Translations under genes and position numbers: made by a program | Notes under the pieces: generated by a model | What the model was told of the DNA's origin: nothing | The model's database searches: none | The model's input: the letters and a program-made list of their open reading frames with translations, nothing else | Origin: an uncultured Spirochaetales bacterium | Lineage (GTDB): Bacteria > Spirochaetota > Spirochaetia > Sphaerochaetales > Sphaerochaetaceae | NCBI GenBank assembly: GCA_934276485.1 | Contig: CAKQTE010000128.1 | Coordinates: 1 to 29,866 of the forward strand | DNA: 29,866 bases | Direction of reading: 5' to 3' | Shown here: in pieces, positions 15,793-24,900 of the stretch | Layout: each line of letters opens with the position of its first letter | Position numbering within the stretch: position 1 is the stretch's first letter

Positions 15793-16557
15793 TTATTTCT
15801 TCTTTTTAGGGAAAGATGGAAGAAGTGCATATGCCTTCTTGATCTCATCTTCTACTCTTTGAGGGAGAGCCCTGATCTCTTCATCCGTCAGTGTTGCAGT
15901 ATCGATAGCAGGAAGAATCTGCACGTAAACAGGAACAATACCAAAGTAATGGGCATCTTCAAGAGCCTGTCTTGTGTTCTTGATTACAACAGGAACAACC
16001 TTACACTTTGATCTGGTTGCAATCTTAAAGGATCCAGCCTTAAACTCTCCAATCTCTCCTGTCTTGGATCTTGTACCTTCAGGGAAGATCATCATAGGAT
16101 GACCGTTCTTGACGTTTTCAACACCCTTTCCAATTGCTTTTATGGCATCTCTAGGATTGGCCCTATCGATCTTAACACAATGGATTAGCCACATAAGTGC
16201 ATTGATAACAGGAATCTTGAAAGCTTCTTTCTTTGCAATGGAGCCTGGCCAACGATTTGTATAGAACACAGCAGGAATATCCAAAGCAGAGTTATGGTTT
16301 GGAATTACACAATAGCTAGAGCCACGAGGAGGAAGATTCTCCTTGCCGATGACCTTAACCTTTGCTCCCAAGAACAACATTACCCACCATACAACAGGCT
16401 GTAAGATAGCTGTTGGAACGATATCACCAAGCTTTTTCAGCCTCAATGCTCTAAGGATGATCCCAACTAGGAATGCAACAATGCCAAATACAACAATGAC
16501 TGGGATAATGAATATAACACCAATCAACAATCTGAAAAACTTAATTACTTTCTTCAT
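15793..16557 (-). CDS. plsC: 1-acyl-sn-glycerol-3-phosphate acyltransferase (PlsC family)
   Basis: A 254-residue membrane-bound acyltransferase that adds the second fatty acid to lysophosphatidic acid, making phosphatidic acid for phospholipid synthesis. Two N-terminal hydrophobic segments (residues 8-36 and 50-64) anchor it. The catalytic HX4D is NHNSALD (His 88, Asp 93) and the glycerophosphate-binding motif is FPEGTRS (158-164). The length is normal. It lies 13 nt after the ABC exporter gene and immediately before the ECF ATPase gene, so it is in the same operon. Related acyltransferases of lysolipids or ornithine lipids share these motifs, so the exact acceptor is inference. Confidence 0.88.
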   Translation of the reverse strand: MKKVIKFFRLLIGVIFIIPVIVVFGIVAFLVGIILRALRLKKLGDIVPTAILQPVVWWVMLFLGAKVKVIGKENLPPRGSSYCVIPNHNSALDIPAVFYTNRWPGSIAKKEAFKIPVINALMWLIHCVKIDRANPRDAIKAIGKGVENVKNGHPMMIFPEGTRSKTGEIGEFKAGSFKIATRSKCKVVPVVIKNTRQALEDAHYFGIVPVYVQILPAIDTATLTDEEIRALPQRVEDEIKKAYALLPSFPKKKK

Positions 16558-16570
16558 CTTTCAAACCTTC

Positions 16571-18292
16571 TTACTTTGCAAAGTAGAGTCTATAGTATGC
16601 ACCCTTTTTAGCCAATAGTTCTTCGTGTGTTCCCTGCTCTATGACCTTGCCCTTGTCCATTACATATATGATATCACTATCGATGATAGTAGATAATCTA
16701 TGAGCAATGACTATGCTTGTTCTTCCCTTTGAGAGAGCTTGGAATGCACCTTGGATGATTGATTCAGATTCAGTATCAAGAGAGCTTGTTGCTTCATCGA
16801 AGATCAAAATAGGAGGATTTTTTAAGAACACCCTTGCAATTGATAGCCTTTGCTTTTGTCCTCCGGAAAGGCGCGTTCCTCTTTCACCAACTTCTGTATT
16901 CAAGCCATCAGGAAGAGATGCGACAAACTCATCTAGGTGCGCATTCTTCAATGCATCCCACATCTCTTCTTCTGTTGCATCTGCTCTACCATATCTGAGG
17001 TTTTCCTTTATAGATGCATCAAACAAGAATACATTTTGCTGTACAAAGCCCAACGCATTATGAAGGGACTTCTGTGTTACATCCTTTATATCAACGCCAT
17101 CGATTGTGATAGATCCACCATCACGCTCATAAAAGCGTGCAAGAAGAGATACTGTTGTGGACTTTCCTGCACCACTTTCGCCTACAATTGCAACCTTCTT
17201 ACCTCCAGGAATCTCCATATTAAGATCCTTGAGAACAATCTCCCTACCATCTTGTGTGTAGCTGAAATCGACATTCTTGAATGAGATATCACCATGCTTT
17301 ACAACAAGTGTCTTTGCATCTGGCTCATCCTTGATATCTGGCTTAATGTCCATAATCTCAGTAAAGCGCTCGAATGATGCAGCGCCTTGTGTAAATTGCT
17401 CGGTGAAGTTAATGAGTCTATCAATTGGAGGAAGAACAATGGAAACGTACAGCAAGAATGCAACCAGGTCAGATACTGGTATGATGCCACGAGCAATCAA
17501 CACTAGTCCTCCTGCAATTGTAATAAAGTAGTAGAACTGTCTCATGAAGTTGATTCCAGCATGGTAGGAAGCCATCTGTTGATACATTTGCTCACGACTG
17601 GTCTTTAGTTTTGAGTTTGATGCATCGAACTTCTTTTCCTGGAACTTCTCCTGCGAGTAGCTCTTGACTTCCCTGATGCCCTGTATTGAGTTCTCTGCAG
17701 CAACATTCACATCTGCAATTGTCTTTCTGATCTTTCTATTTGATGCCTTAAGGCGTCTGTTGAAGACAATTCCATAGCATAGCATTACAGGAAGAGGAAT
17801 CAATGTAACAAGCGCAAGTTGCCATGAGAAGATAAACATCAATACATATGCACCGATAATTGTAATTATTGATATAACAACATCTTCTGGTCCATGATGT
17901 GCAACCTCTGCAATATTAAATAGGTCGTTTGTGATTCTGCTCATAATGGTACCGGTCTTGGTCTTGTCAAAATACGAGAATGATAGACTTTGAAGATGAG
18001 AAAACAAGTCTTTTCTCATATCATTCTCGATCCAAACACCAAGATAATGGCCCCACTTGATTCTGATATATGTAAACAATGACTCTAGGCCATAGAGAAA
18101 AAGAATCACTGCAAACAAGATTGTTATAAGTGTATAGTTTCGATCTCCTGCGCCAATCATGTTCATGATATAGCGAACAATTGCAGGAACAAAGACAGTT
18201 AGCACGGAAGACAAGAATGCAACAGCCATATCGAGTGCAAACCAAAACTTATAGTTCTTGTAATATGAAAAGAATCTCTTAAGTTGATTCAT
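16571..18292 (-). CDS. ABC exporter, fused membrane and ATPase domains (MsbA/LmrA-like half transporter)
   Basis: A 573-residue type IV ABC exporter. The six-helix membrane domain spans about residues 15-320 and contains the family motif FSYFDKTKTGTIMSRITND (105-123). The ATPase domain has Walker A GESGAGKST (371-379), signature LSGGQ (475-479), Walker B LIFDE (496-500) and the AHRLSTI switch. It would act as a homodimer in the inner membrane, moving lipids, peptides or drugs outward. Its neighbour plsC hints at a lipid link, but that is weak evidence. AGGAG precedes the ATG by 9 nt, within the end of the helicase gene, and only 2 nt separate the genes. Confidence 0.92.
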   Translation of the reverse strand: MNQLKRFFSYYKNYKFWFALDMAVAFLSSVLTVFVPAIVRYIMNMIGAGDRNYTLITILFAVILFLYGLESLFTYIRIKWGHYLGVWIENDMRKDLFSHLQSLSFSYFDKTKTGTIMSRITNDLFNIAEVAHHGPEDVVISIITIIGAYVLMFIFSWQLALVTLIPLPVMLCYGIVFNRRLKASNRKIRKTIADVNVAAENSIQGIREVKSYSQEKFQEKKFDASNSKLKTSREQMYQQMASYHAGINFMRQFYYFITIAGGLVLIARGIIPVSDLVAFLLYVSIVLPPIDRLINFTEQFTQGAASFERFTEIMDIKPDIKDEPDAKTLVVKHGDISFKNVDFSYTQDGREIVLKDLNMEIPGGKKVAIVGESGAGKSTTVSLLARFYERDGGSITIDGVDIKDVTQKSLHNALGFVQQNVFLFDASIKENLRYGRADATEEEMWDALKNAHLDEFVASLPDGLNTEVGERGTRLSGGQKQRLSIARVFLKNPPILIFDEATSSLDTESESIIQGAFQALSKGRTSIVIAHRLSTIIDSDIIYVMDKGKVIEQGTHEELLAKKGAYYRLYFAK

Positions 18293-18294
18293 AC

Positions 18295-19797
18295 CTACTT
18301 TCTCCTAGTAAAGAATGCCTTGATGCGAGCGAGGATGCCAAGATGCATTGGCTCTTCTTTCTCGACTTTCTTTGTTTCAACTATTTTCTTGTCACTTTTC
18401 TTGACGTTGTTTCCACCATAAGCTTTCTTATAGTAGTTCATTCTGTCATCAAGACTCATCTCAGATAGCTTCTTGAAATCTGTATTCTTCTTTTTGTTTT
18501 GAGCGTTCTGGGCTCTAGCCTTGCTCTTATTTGAATTAGGCTTTCTAGCGCCCGCCTTACCACCCAGCTTCTTTCCACCTTTGTAAGAAGATGCCTTGGC
18601 CCCTGTTTTTCCCTTATAGGAAGATTTAGGACTGCGATAAGTGTAGCCTGCACTCTTATCTTCTACTTCCTCAAGTCCGCACTCATCTGCCCATAGTACA
18701 GGAATCTTCATCTGGATGTAGTTCTCGATAGCTTCCAAACCATAGATATACTCTTCGCAAGCAAGAGTAATTGCCTTTCCACTCTTTCCTGCTCTAGCTG
18801 TTCTTCCAATTCTATGGACATAGTTCTCAAAGTCCTCAGGAATGTCGTAGTTTACAACAAGCTCCAAGTCATCGATCTGCAACCCTCTTGCAGCAACATC
18901 TGTTGCAACCAAAAAATGAAGCTTTCCTTCTTTCATTCTCTCTAATGTCTGCAAGCGCTTCGATTGTGCCATATCGCCCATCAAATACTCTGCTTTATAA
19001 CCATTCATGCTAAGGCGTTTTGCAACTTCAACTGCCTTGTCTTTTGTATTTGTGAATATCAAGCAGCTTTCTGGGTTGATCTTCTTCAATATTGATAGCA
19101 AAAGAGGGAATTTCTCTTCTTTTGTTACATGAAATAGCTCTTGAGTGATCTTCTTGACTGTGATCTCTTCTGGTTGGACTTCGATCTCTGCTGGCTCATT
19201 CATGTAGCTCCATGCTAGGTTTCTAACCTTTGTTGAGAGAGTTGCAGAAAACAGCATTGTCTGTCTTTCCTTTGGCTCTCTCATCAACGAGAACATTAGC
19301 TGTACATCTGGATAGAATCCCATATCAAACATTCTGTCAGCCTCATCCAAAACTACGATATCGAACTGTCTGAAATCGACCTTGTGGCTCTTTGCATAAT
19401 CAATGAGTCTTCCTGGGGTTCCTACATATAGATCCACTCCATCTCTGATTATCTCATCTTGCTCTTTGTAACCAACGCCACCATAGAAGCAACCTACGCA
19501 ATAATTCTCGATGCCACAAGAAAGAAGCTTTGCATCTTCCTCGATCTGAACAGCAAGCTCACGAGTTGGAGCGATTACAAGTGCCTTTGATTTCTTTCCA
19601 CTTTGGATATAGTGCTGAAGGATAGTAATCAAGAAAACAGCGGTCTTACCGCTACCAGTCTTTGACTGTACCATTACATCTTGCTCTCTCAAGCTTATTG
19701 GCAAGACTTTTTCTTGCACCATAGTGCAATCTACAAAACCAGCTTTATCAATGCCGGTCAAAACCTCTGAAGAGAGGTTCATCTCTAGAAATTTCAT
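18295..19797 (-). CDS. DEAD-box ATP-dependent RNA helicase
   Basis: A 500-residue cytoplasmic RNA helicase of the RhlE/CshA type, which unwinds short RNA duplexes in ribosome assembly, RNA decay or cold adaptation. Motifs in order are GFVDCTMVQEKVLP (Q motif, 20-33), SKTGSGKT (45-52), PTRELA (77-82), GTPGR (126-130), DEAD (151-154), SAT (184-186), then ATDVAARGLQ and HRIGRTARAG in the second RecA domain. Residues about 385-500 form a low-complexity basic tail rich in Lys, Gly, Ser and Asn, usual for RNA-binding extensions. It ends in LGILARIKAFFTRRK, a short amphipathic basic segment. It is the first gene after a terminator. AAGGA lies 11-12 nt before the ATG, slightly far. Confidence 0.93.
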   Translation of the reverse strand: MKFLEMNLSSEVLTGIDKAGFVDCTMVQEKVLPISLREQDVMVQSKTGSGKTAVFLITILQHYIQSGKKSKALVIAPTRELAVQIEEDAKLLSCGIENYCVGCFYGGVGYKEQDEIIRDGVDLYVGTPGRLIDYAKSHKVDFRQFDIVVLDEADRMFDMGFYPDVQLMFSLMREPKERQTMLFSATLSTKVRNLAWSYMNEPAEIEVQPEEITVKKITQELFHVTKEEKFPLLLSILKKINPESCLIFTNTKDKAVEVAKRLSMNGYKAEYLMGDMAQSKRLQTLERMKEGKLHFLVATDVAARGLQIDDLELVVNYDIPEDFENYVHRIGRTARAGKSGKAITLACEEYIYGLEAIENYIQMKIPVLWADECGLEEVEDKSAGYTYRSPKSSYKGKTGAKASSYKGGKKLGGKAGARKPNSNKSKARAQNAQNKKKNTDFKKLSEMSLDDRMNYYKKAYGGNNVKKSDKKIVETKKVEKEEPMHLGILARIKAFFTRRK

Positions 19798-19875
19798 AAA
19801 TTATATATATTCCTTAAGTATTGGGTATTCTAATCAATCAACTATACGATATGGATTCTTTGAAGATTTGTCTAT
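19798..19875 (-). promoter_or_regulatory. Candidate promoter of the helicase-to-ECF operon
   Basis: The gap between the aminotransferase terminator and the helicase gene. On the minus strand TAGACA (19869-19874) is followed after 17 nt by TATCGT (19846-19851), a plausible but imperfect -35/-10 pair. A second -10-like word, TAGAAT, lies further on without a good -35. A promoter is expected here because a strong terminator precedes it. Confidence 0.3.
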
Positions 19876-19925
19876 TGAAGAAAAAGACTTGAGGAACGAA
19901 AGATAAGACATTCCTGCAAGTCTTT
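19876..19925 (-). terminator. Rho-independent terminator of the mnmE-to-aminotransferase operon
   Basis: AAAGACTTG (minus strand, 19917-19925) pairs with CAAGTCTTT (19883-19891), and after one bulged base AGGAA pairs with TTCCT. This gives a 14-bp stem with a loop of about 14 nt followed by TTCTTC. It lies 12 nt past the aminotransferase stop codon. Confidence 0.8.
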
Positions 19926-19937
19926 ATTTATTTTTCC

Positions 19938-20738
19938 TTAATCGAATTCCCACTTTCTCACTAGCGCGCTTATCTTGAGAATAAGAGAATGCTTCTTTTG
20001 CGAAACCTCACGCCCATCGATAGCCGCAATTGGCATTGCTGCCATTGATGTAGATGAGATGAATACGCCATCGTATGTGTAGACGTCTTCTGCTTTAGGA
20101 CACTCAAATACAACATCCATTCCAAGCTCTTTGGCAGCTCTCAAAACAGACATCCTGGTTATCCCTGATAGAACATCCTCGTCTCCTGCTGTATATAATG
20201 TGTTGCCCTTGATAGCATAGAAGTTGGATCTTGTGCCTTCTGTAATGCATCCATTTCTATTTACAAGCAGGGCTTCAAAGCAACCGATGCTTTTTGCACT
20301 TTCGAGTGCAATGTAGCTCATGAGCAAGTTTGATGTCTTTGCATAAGGAAGAAATCTCTCTCCATGGTATGTAGTACATGTAATTCCATTCTCGTAGTAG
20401 CTATCTGGATAAGTCAAAAGATCGTGGTATGTGATGAAGATATTCTCACAGTCGCCACCGATGGCAAGAATCCTTACTGTTGCGTCCACGATATTGTCGC
20501 ATTCGATAAGCTTTTCAAGAGACTTTTCAATCTCTTCATCTGATTGGCAAAGCTTTAGGTTTATTGCATCTGCACTTTCTCTTAGACGAGCAAGATGATC
20601 GGCTAGGTGCACAACGTGCCCCTTTGTTATTCTCAAAGCTTCATATACTGAAAAAGAAAATTGAACAGCTCTAGCTGTAATTGGAATAAGTGCCTTATCT
20701 TCTCTAATGATCTGGCCATTTTTAATTGCACTTCTCAT
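19938..20738 (-). CDS. Class IV PLP-dependent aminotransferase (branched-chain / D-amino acid / aminodeoxychorismate lyase family)
   Basis: A 266-residue fold-type IV PLP enzyme. Recognisable parts are HLARLRESA with Arg 51, which holds the cofactor phosphate, the Schiff-base lysine in AKTSNLLM (Lys 134), ESAKSIGCFEALLVNRNG and the strongly conserved EGTRSNFY (167-174). The length is at the short end, nearer D-amino acid transaminases and aminodeoxychorismate lyases (about 270-290) than branched-chain aminotransferases (about 300-360). The exact amino donor is not decided by these motifs. AGAGGTG lies 8 nt before the ATG. It follows the FtsK-like gene by 12 nt and is last in the operon. No biosynthetic partner is nearby. 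Confidence 0.82.
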   Translation of the reverse strand: MRSAIKNGQIIREDKALIPITARAVQFSFSVYEALRITKGHVVHLADHLARLRESADAINLKLCQSDEEIEKSLEKLIECDNIVDATVRILAIGGDCENIFITYHDLLTYPDSYYENGITCTTYHGERFLPYAKTSNLLMSYIALESAKSIGCFEALLVNRNGCITEGTRSNFYAIKGNTLYTAGDEDVLSGITRMSVLRAAKELGMDVVFECPKAEDVYTYDGVFISSTSMAAMPIAAIDGREVSQKKHSLILKISALVRKWEFD

Positions 20739-20750
20739 ATTTTTCCACCT

Positions 20751-21896
20751 CTATAGATTGATATATTCATCATCTGATTCCCACACACCATAAACAGAAT
20801 TGTTCTTGATATGTGTCAAAACCCTATCCAGCTCTGCTTTTGTCATCAAAGGCATCTGGATGCGCCTATCTGCTGAGGAGAATCCCGAGATAAGCATATC
20901 GCCCTCTCCTTGCAATACTTCAGCACCCTCTTGTCCTAAAAGAAGAATACTCTCCTCTTTTGTATTTGTATGGAATGCAATGCGGTGCATGATATTAGGT
21001 AGCTTGATAGGAAATTCTATAAGCCTTGATGTATTCACAAATCCAATTGTATATATTCCTGCATATCTGCCCTTCAATGCCATATCGGACAGGAATTGGG
21101 TTACAACAGGACCTATTTCATCGATAGCTCGTCCTAGCTTATCTATCAGGAGTATGATATCAGGATAGGCATTGTCTCCCAATAGCTTATTGTAGCGATC
21201 CCATGAGCCAACACTTGCAGAATACGAACGATCTATTCTTTCATGCATCTCGCTTCTTAGCTCTAAAAGTGTTCTTACAATGTCATCCTTGTCGCTAACA
21301 ACATGCCCTTTTAAGTGAGGAATACCCTGAAATCGTTCAAAAGCCTTTCCTATCAGAACGACTTTCACATTCTTCTCGCTTCGTCTATATAGAAGTGTTG
21401 TTAGAAAAACATCTGCAAAGGACAATACCTCTTCTTTGTCAGATCCTCCAACCAGAAGATTCTCGACATTTTCAACATCCTCGATGAAGATCTTTCCATT
21501 CTCGCCTTCTCCTAGGATAAGGGGAATGGACTGATCCATTGCATTGAATGAAAGCATGTCCTTCAAGCTTGGGAAAGTACGCTCATCTGTCGGAACCTCA
21601 ATCAGAACCTTGTTCTTGAATTGGAATATTCTCAAATCCTTTGATCCAAATACCTCTTCAAGTTCACATCTTCTGTTTCTGACTCTCTTTAGCGTTGCTG
21701 CACTATCATCAAGAAGAAAGTTATATCCATAGCTGACAGGGTTTGAATATACGCCCTCAAAAGTGACATGTACTCTTTTCGAGCGCAACATCTTTTCAGC
21801 TTTGCGTCCTAAATCTATACGCGCCGAAAGGCTATCGTGCCTACTTGCTTCTTGATGGTTATCCAATAGTTGGACAGATAGTGCATTATTCTCCAT
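20751..21896 (-). CDS. FtsK-like pseudo-ATPase (motor domain without Walker motifs)
   Basis: A 381-residue protein that aligns with the motor part of the FtsK encoded just upstream. The run LIEVPTDERTF...LKDML...IPLILGEGENGKIFIEDVENVENLLVGG (98-151) matches IEVPNEKTS...FKDMV...VPMILGRTIMGEPIVIDVAKMPHMIIAG of FtsK. Later IPHLKGHVVSD, LRSEMHERIDR, LPNIMHRIAFHTNTKEESILLLGQEGAEVLQGEGDMLI also align. The Walker A GTTGSGKS is replaced by GGSDKEEV (150-157), the Walker B LIMDEFAD by LLIDKLGR (249-256), and ATQRPS by GFVNTS. It has no membrane segments and no gamma (winged-helix) domain. It should not hydrolyse ATP alone and may modulate or assemble with FtsK; this is inference. It starts 16 nt after the ftsK stop with GAGG upstream. 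Confidence 0.75.
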   Translation of the reverse strand: MENNALSVQLLDNHQEASRHDSLSARIDLGRKAEKMLRSKRVHVTFEGVYSNPVSYGYNFLLDDSAATLKRVRNRRCELEEVFGSKDLRIFQFKNKVLIEVPTDERTFPSLKDMLSFNAMDQSIPLILGEGENGKIFIEDVENVENLLVGGSDKEEVLSFADVFLTTLLYRRSEKNVKVVLIGKAFERFQGIPHLKGHVVSDKDDIVRTLLELRSEMHERIDRSYSASVGSWDRYNKLLGDNAYPDIILLIDKLGRAIDEIGPVVTQFLSDMALKGRYAGIYTIGFVNTSRLIEFPIKLPNIMHRIAFHTNTKEESILLLGQEGAEVLQGEGDMLISGFSSADRRIQMPLMTKAELDRVLTHIKNNSVYGVWESDDEYINL

Positions 21897-21912
21897 GACC
21901 CCTCACTCTATA

Positions 21913-24900
21913 TCATTCGAACTTCAGAATCTCTCTTGGCTTAGATCCATTCTGAGGTCCAACGATACCTCTTTCTTCCATCATCTCGATCAGTCGAGCA
22001 GCTCTATTGTAACCAATCTTCATCCTTCGCTGAAGATATGAAGCTGATGCAGATTTCTTTTCATATACAATTTGCTTGGCGACTTCAAACAAATACTCAT
22101 CGGAGTTCTCATCTCCCACAGGTCCATCGCCAAAGCCATCTGAAGAAACTTCCTCTTCTTCCTCGAATATTGCATCATCAAGATAATCAGGCTCCCCACC
22201 ATGCTTTTTGGCAAATGCAACAACAAGGTCAACTTCAGAGTCTGACAAAAAGGCTCCCTGTATTCTCTTCAGTCCCATGCAAGATGGATCCATTAGAAGC
22301 ATATCGCCCTTTCCAAGGAGGTTCTCAGCCCCGCCTTCGTCAAGAATAACTCTTGAGTTAACGCCAGAGGAGACAGCGAATGCAATACGAGCAGGAAGGT
22401 TTGACTTGATAGTTCCGGTAATAACATCGGAACTTGGACGCTGGGTTGCAAGTATAAGATGAATACCAGCAGCACGCGCTTTAGCAGCAAGACGGGAAAT
22501 CTGGGTTTCGATTTCCTTTGCAACAACGCTCATCATATCTGCAAACTCATCCATTATCAGTACAATGTACGGCATCTTCTCAGCTGCAATGTGCTCTTCT
22601 TCTATCTTCTGGTTATATCCTACGATGTTTCTTACGGAGTATCTGGCAAGCATTGCATATCGTCTTTCCATCTCTTCAACAAGGAAGTTAAGCATCTTGA
22701 CTACCTTCTTTGCATCTGTGATTACAGGTGTCAAAAGATGTGGAATTCCATTGTATAGAGTAAGCTCTACAACCTTAGGGTCAACAAGAATCAATCTAAC
22801 TTCCGATGGACTCTTTTGATAGATAAGGGTATTTATGAATGCGTTGATACACACAGACTTTCCAGAACCAGTGGTTCCTGCAATGATCATATGAGGCATC
22901 TTTGCAACATCGATTACAATTGGCTCTCCCATGATAGTGCGTCCCAGGATCATAGGAACCTTCATCGCTAGATATTTCTCGTTTCTTCTAAGGCTATTTA
23001 CCATATCCTTAAAGCCAACGATAGATGTCTTTTCATTTGGAACCTCAATTCCAACAGCCTGCTTTCCAGGAATTGGCGCAAGGATTCTTACATGCTTTCC
23101 ACCAAGGGCGTAGCTAAGTTCATTTTCCCTGCTTGTGATTCTGCTGATAAGAGTGCCTGGCTCTAGAGTAAGCTCGAACATCGTTACAGTAGGTCCCTTG
23201 ATAATAGCACTAAGCTCTACCATGGTTCTCTGCTGTGCATATGTCTCGACAATAACCTCTCCGAGGCGTCTTGTTCTCTCGTCAATCTCCTGCCCTATTG
23301 CTGGGTAGTCCTTCAATAGTGAGATAGGAGGAGCTGTGTAATTGCGCTTAGAGCGATTCATGATGCTCCTATATCCTGCGTTATTGGAAACAAGACCTCC
23401 GATACCAACTGTCAAATCCAAAGACTCTGTCTGCTCTGGAGTATCATCAGAGTTTATATTGTCAATAATTTGATCATCGAATGTATCGTCCTCGTCTTCC
23501 TCTACTATCTCTTCAGGCTCTGGTGGGGCCTCAACAACAGGAGTCGCAATAGTAGCCTTTGCAACACGCTTTGATTCAAAGCGCTCAACGCTAGCAAACT
23601 TATCTACACTTTTTAGAGGGACTTCAGGCTGAACACGCTCCTCTTTCCTTGGCTCTGGCTGGAATTGTCCTACAGTAGGAGAGCTCTCCTCTTCTGGCTG
23701 GAATGCACGAGATGGGAAGCTACTTACATTCTGTATTGAATTATTCTGTAATGACTCAAACATCTTGTAGCGAGGATGATCTGGAGAAAGGGAAGATGGT
23801 GCAAACTTAGCGCTCTCCTTTTCCTTTTCCTCGTGTGAAGGCTGGCTCTTTTCAGTAGGAGTGTATTTCAAAGACTCGAACATCTTATATCTAGGATGTG
23901 AAGGAGGAAGATTAGATGGTGCGATGGAGCTTACATTCTCCATATCTTTTTCTTCTCTTTGCTTTTCATCCTCATCGTATCCAATGATCAGGTTCTTGTT
24001 TCCATCATTATTTGGTCTGGAAACATTCATTTTATCTTCAGGGATGGAATTCATCATCTCAAGAGTAGCTTCAAGCATTCCGCCTGCCTTATAGTGCTTT
24101 GCTTTGGTATCGAATCTATTTATTTCCTGGGAAATGGCGTATGTGCTCTCAGGCCTTGGACCACGCTCAACGTAGTCATCATCAGCAATTTCAGGACGTG
24201 AGATGACAATCTCCTCAACATCCTCATTATCATTCTCGTCAGATGCGAACCTTGGCATGGAAGTAACTTCTGGTAGATTTGGGAACGTAAGAGGTGTATT
24301 AGGATTGGCAGGAGTATCAGGAAGGTCGATTTCTGTGCTTTCAAGCTCTACTTCTTTCTCTTCAAGCTTCTTTCTCTTCTTCTCTTCTTTGCGTTTCTTT
24401 TTATCTTCCTTTGCCTTCTTTGCGTTTTCCTTATCATTTTCTACACTCAATAGGTATGCCTTTCGATCAGCTTCCTTTTTGAGCTTTCTCTCTTCTCTAT
24501 CTTCCTGGTCTTCTTTCTTACGCTCTAGAGCATCTCTTTCTTTCTCATATTTAGCTCTATCTTTCTTCTCGTATTTAGCGCGTTTTTTATTCTCAAGCTT
24601 TTCAGCCTTTGCCCTTTCCTTTTCGAGCTTCTTCTCTTCCTTAGCCAGCTTCTTTTCTATCAGGGCATTATCTTTATCGATTCTAGCTTTCTCTTTTTGG
24701 GCAATGACATCTTCTTTAGATACCAACACTCCTTCTGCTTCAAGCTTCTTTCTTGTAATCTCTCTCTTCTTTCTCCATGAAGCATCAAGCTGTTTTGTTG
24801 CTATCAGAAGAACAACCATCAAAGCGACCTCTATCACAAGAAGCAAGAACATCAATGGAACAGCGGCACTCTGGTCTTTTAATGTTACAAATAGAGCTTC

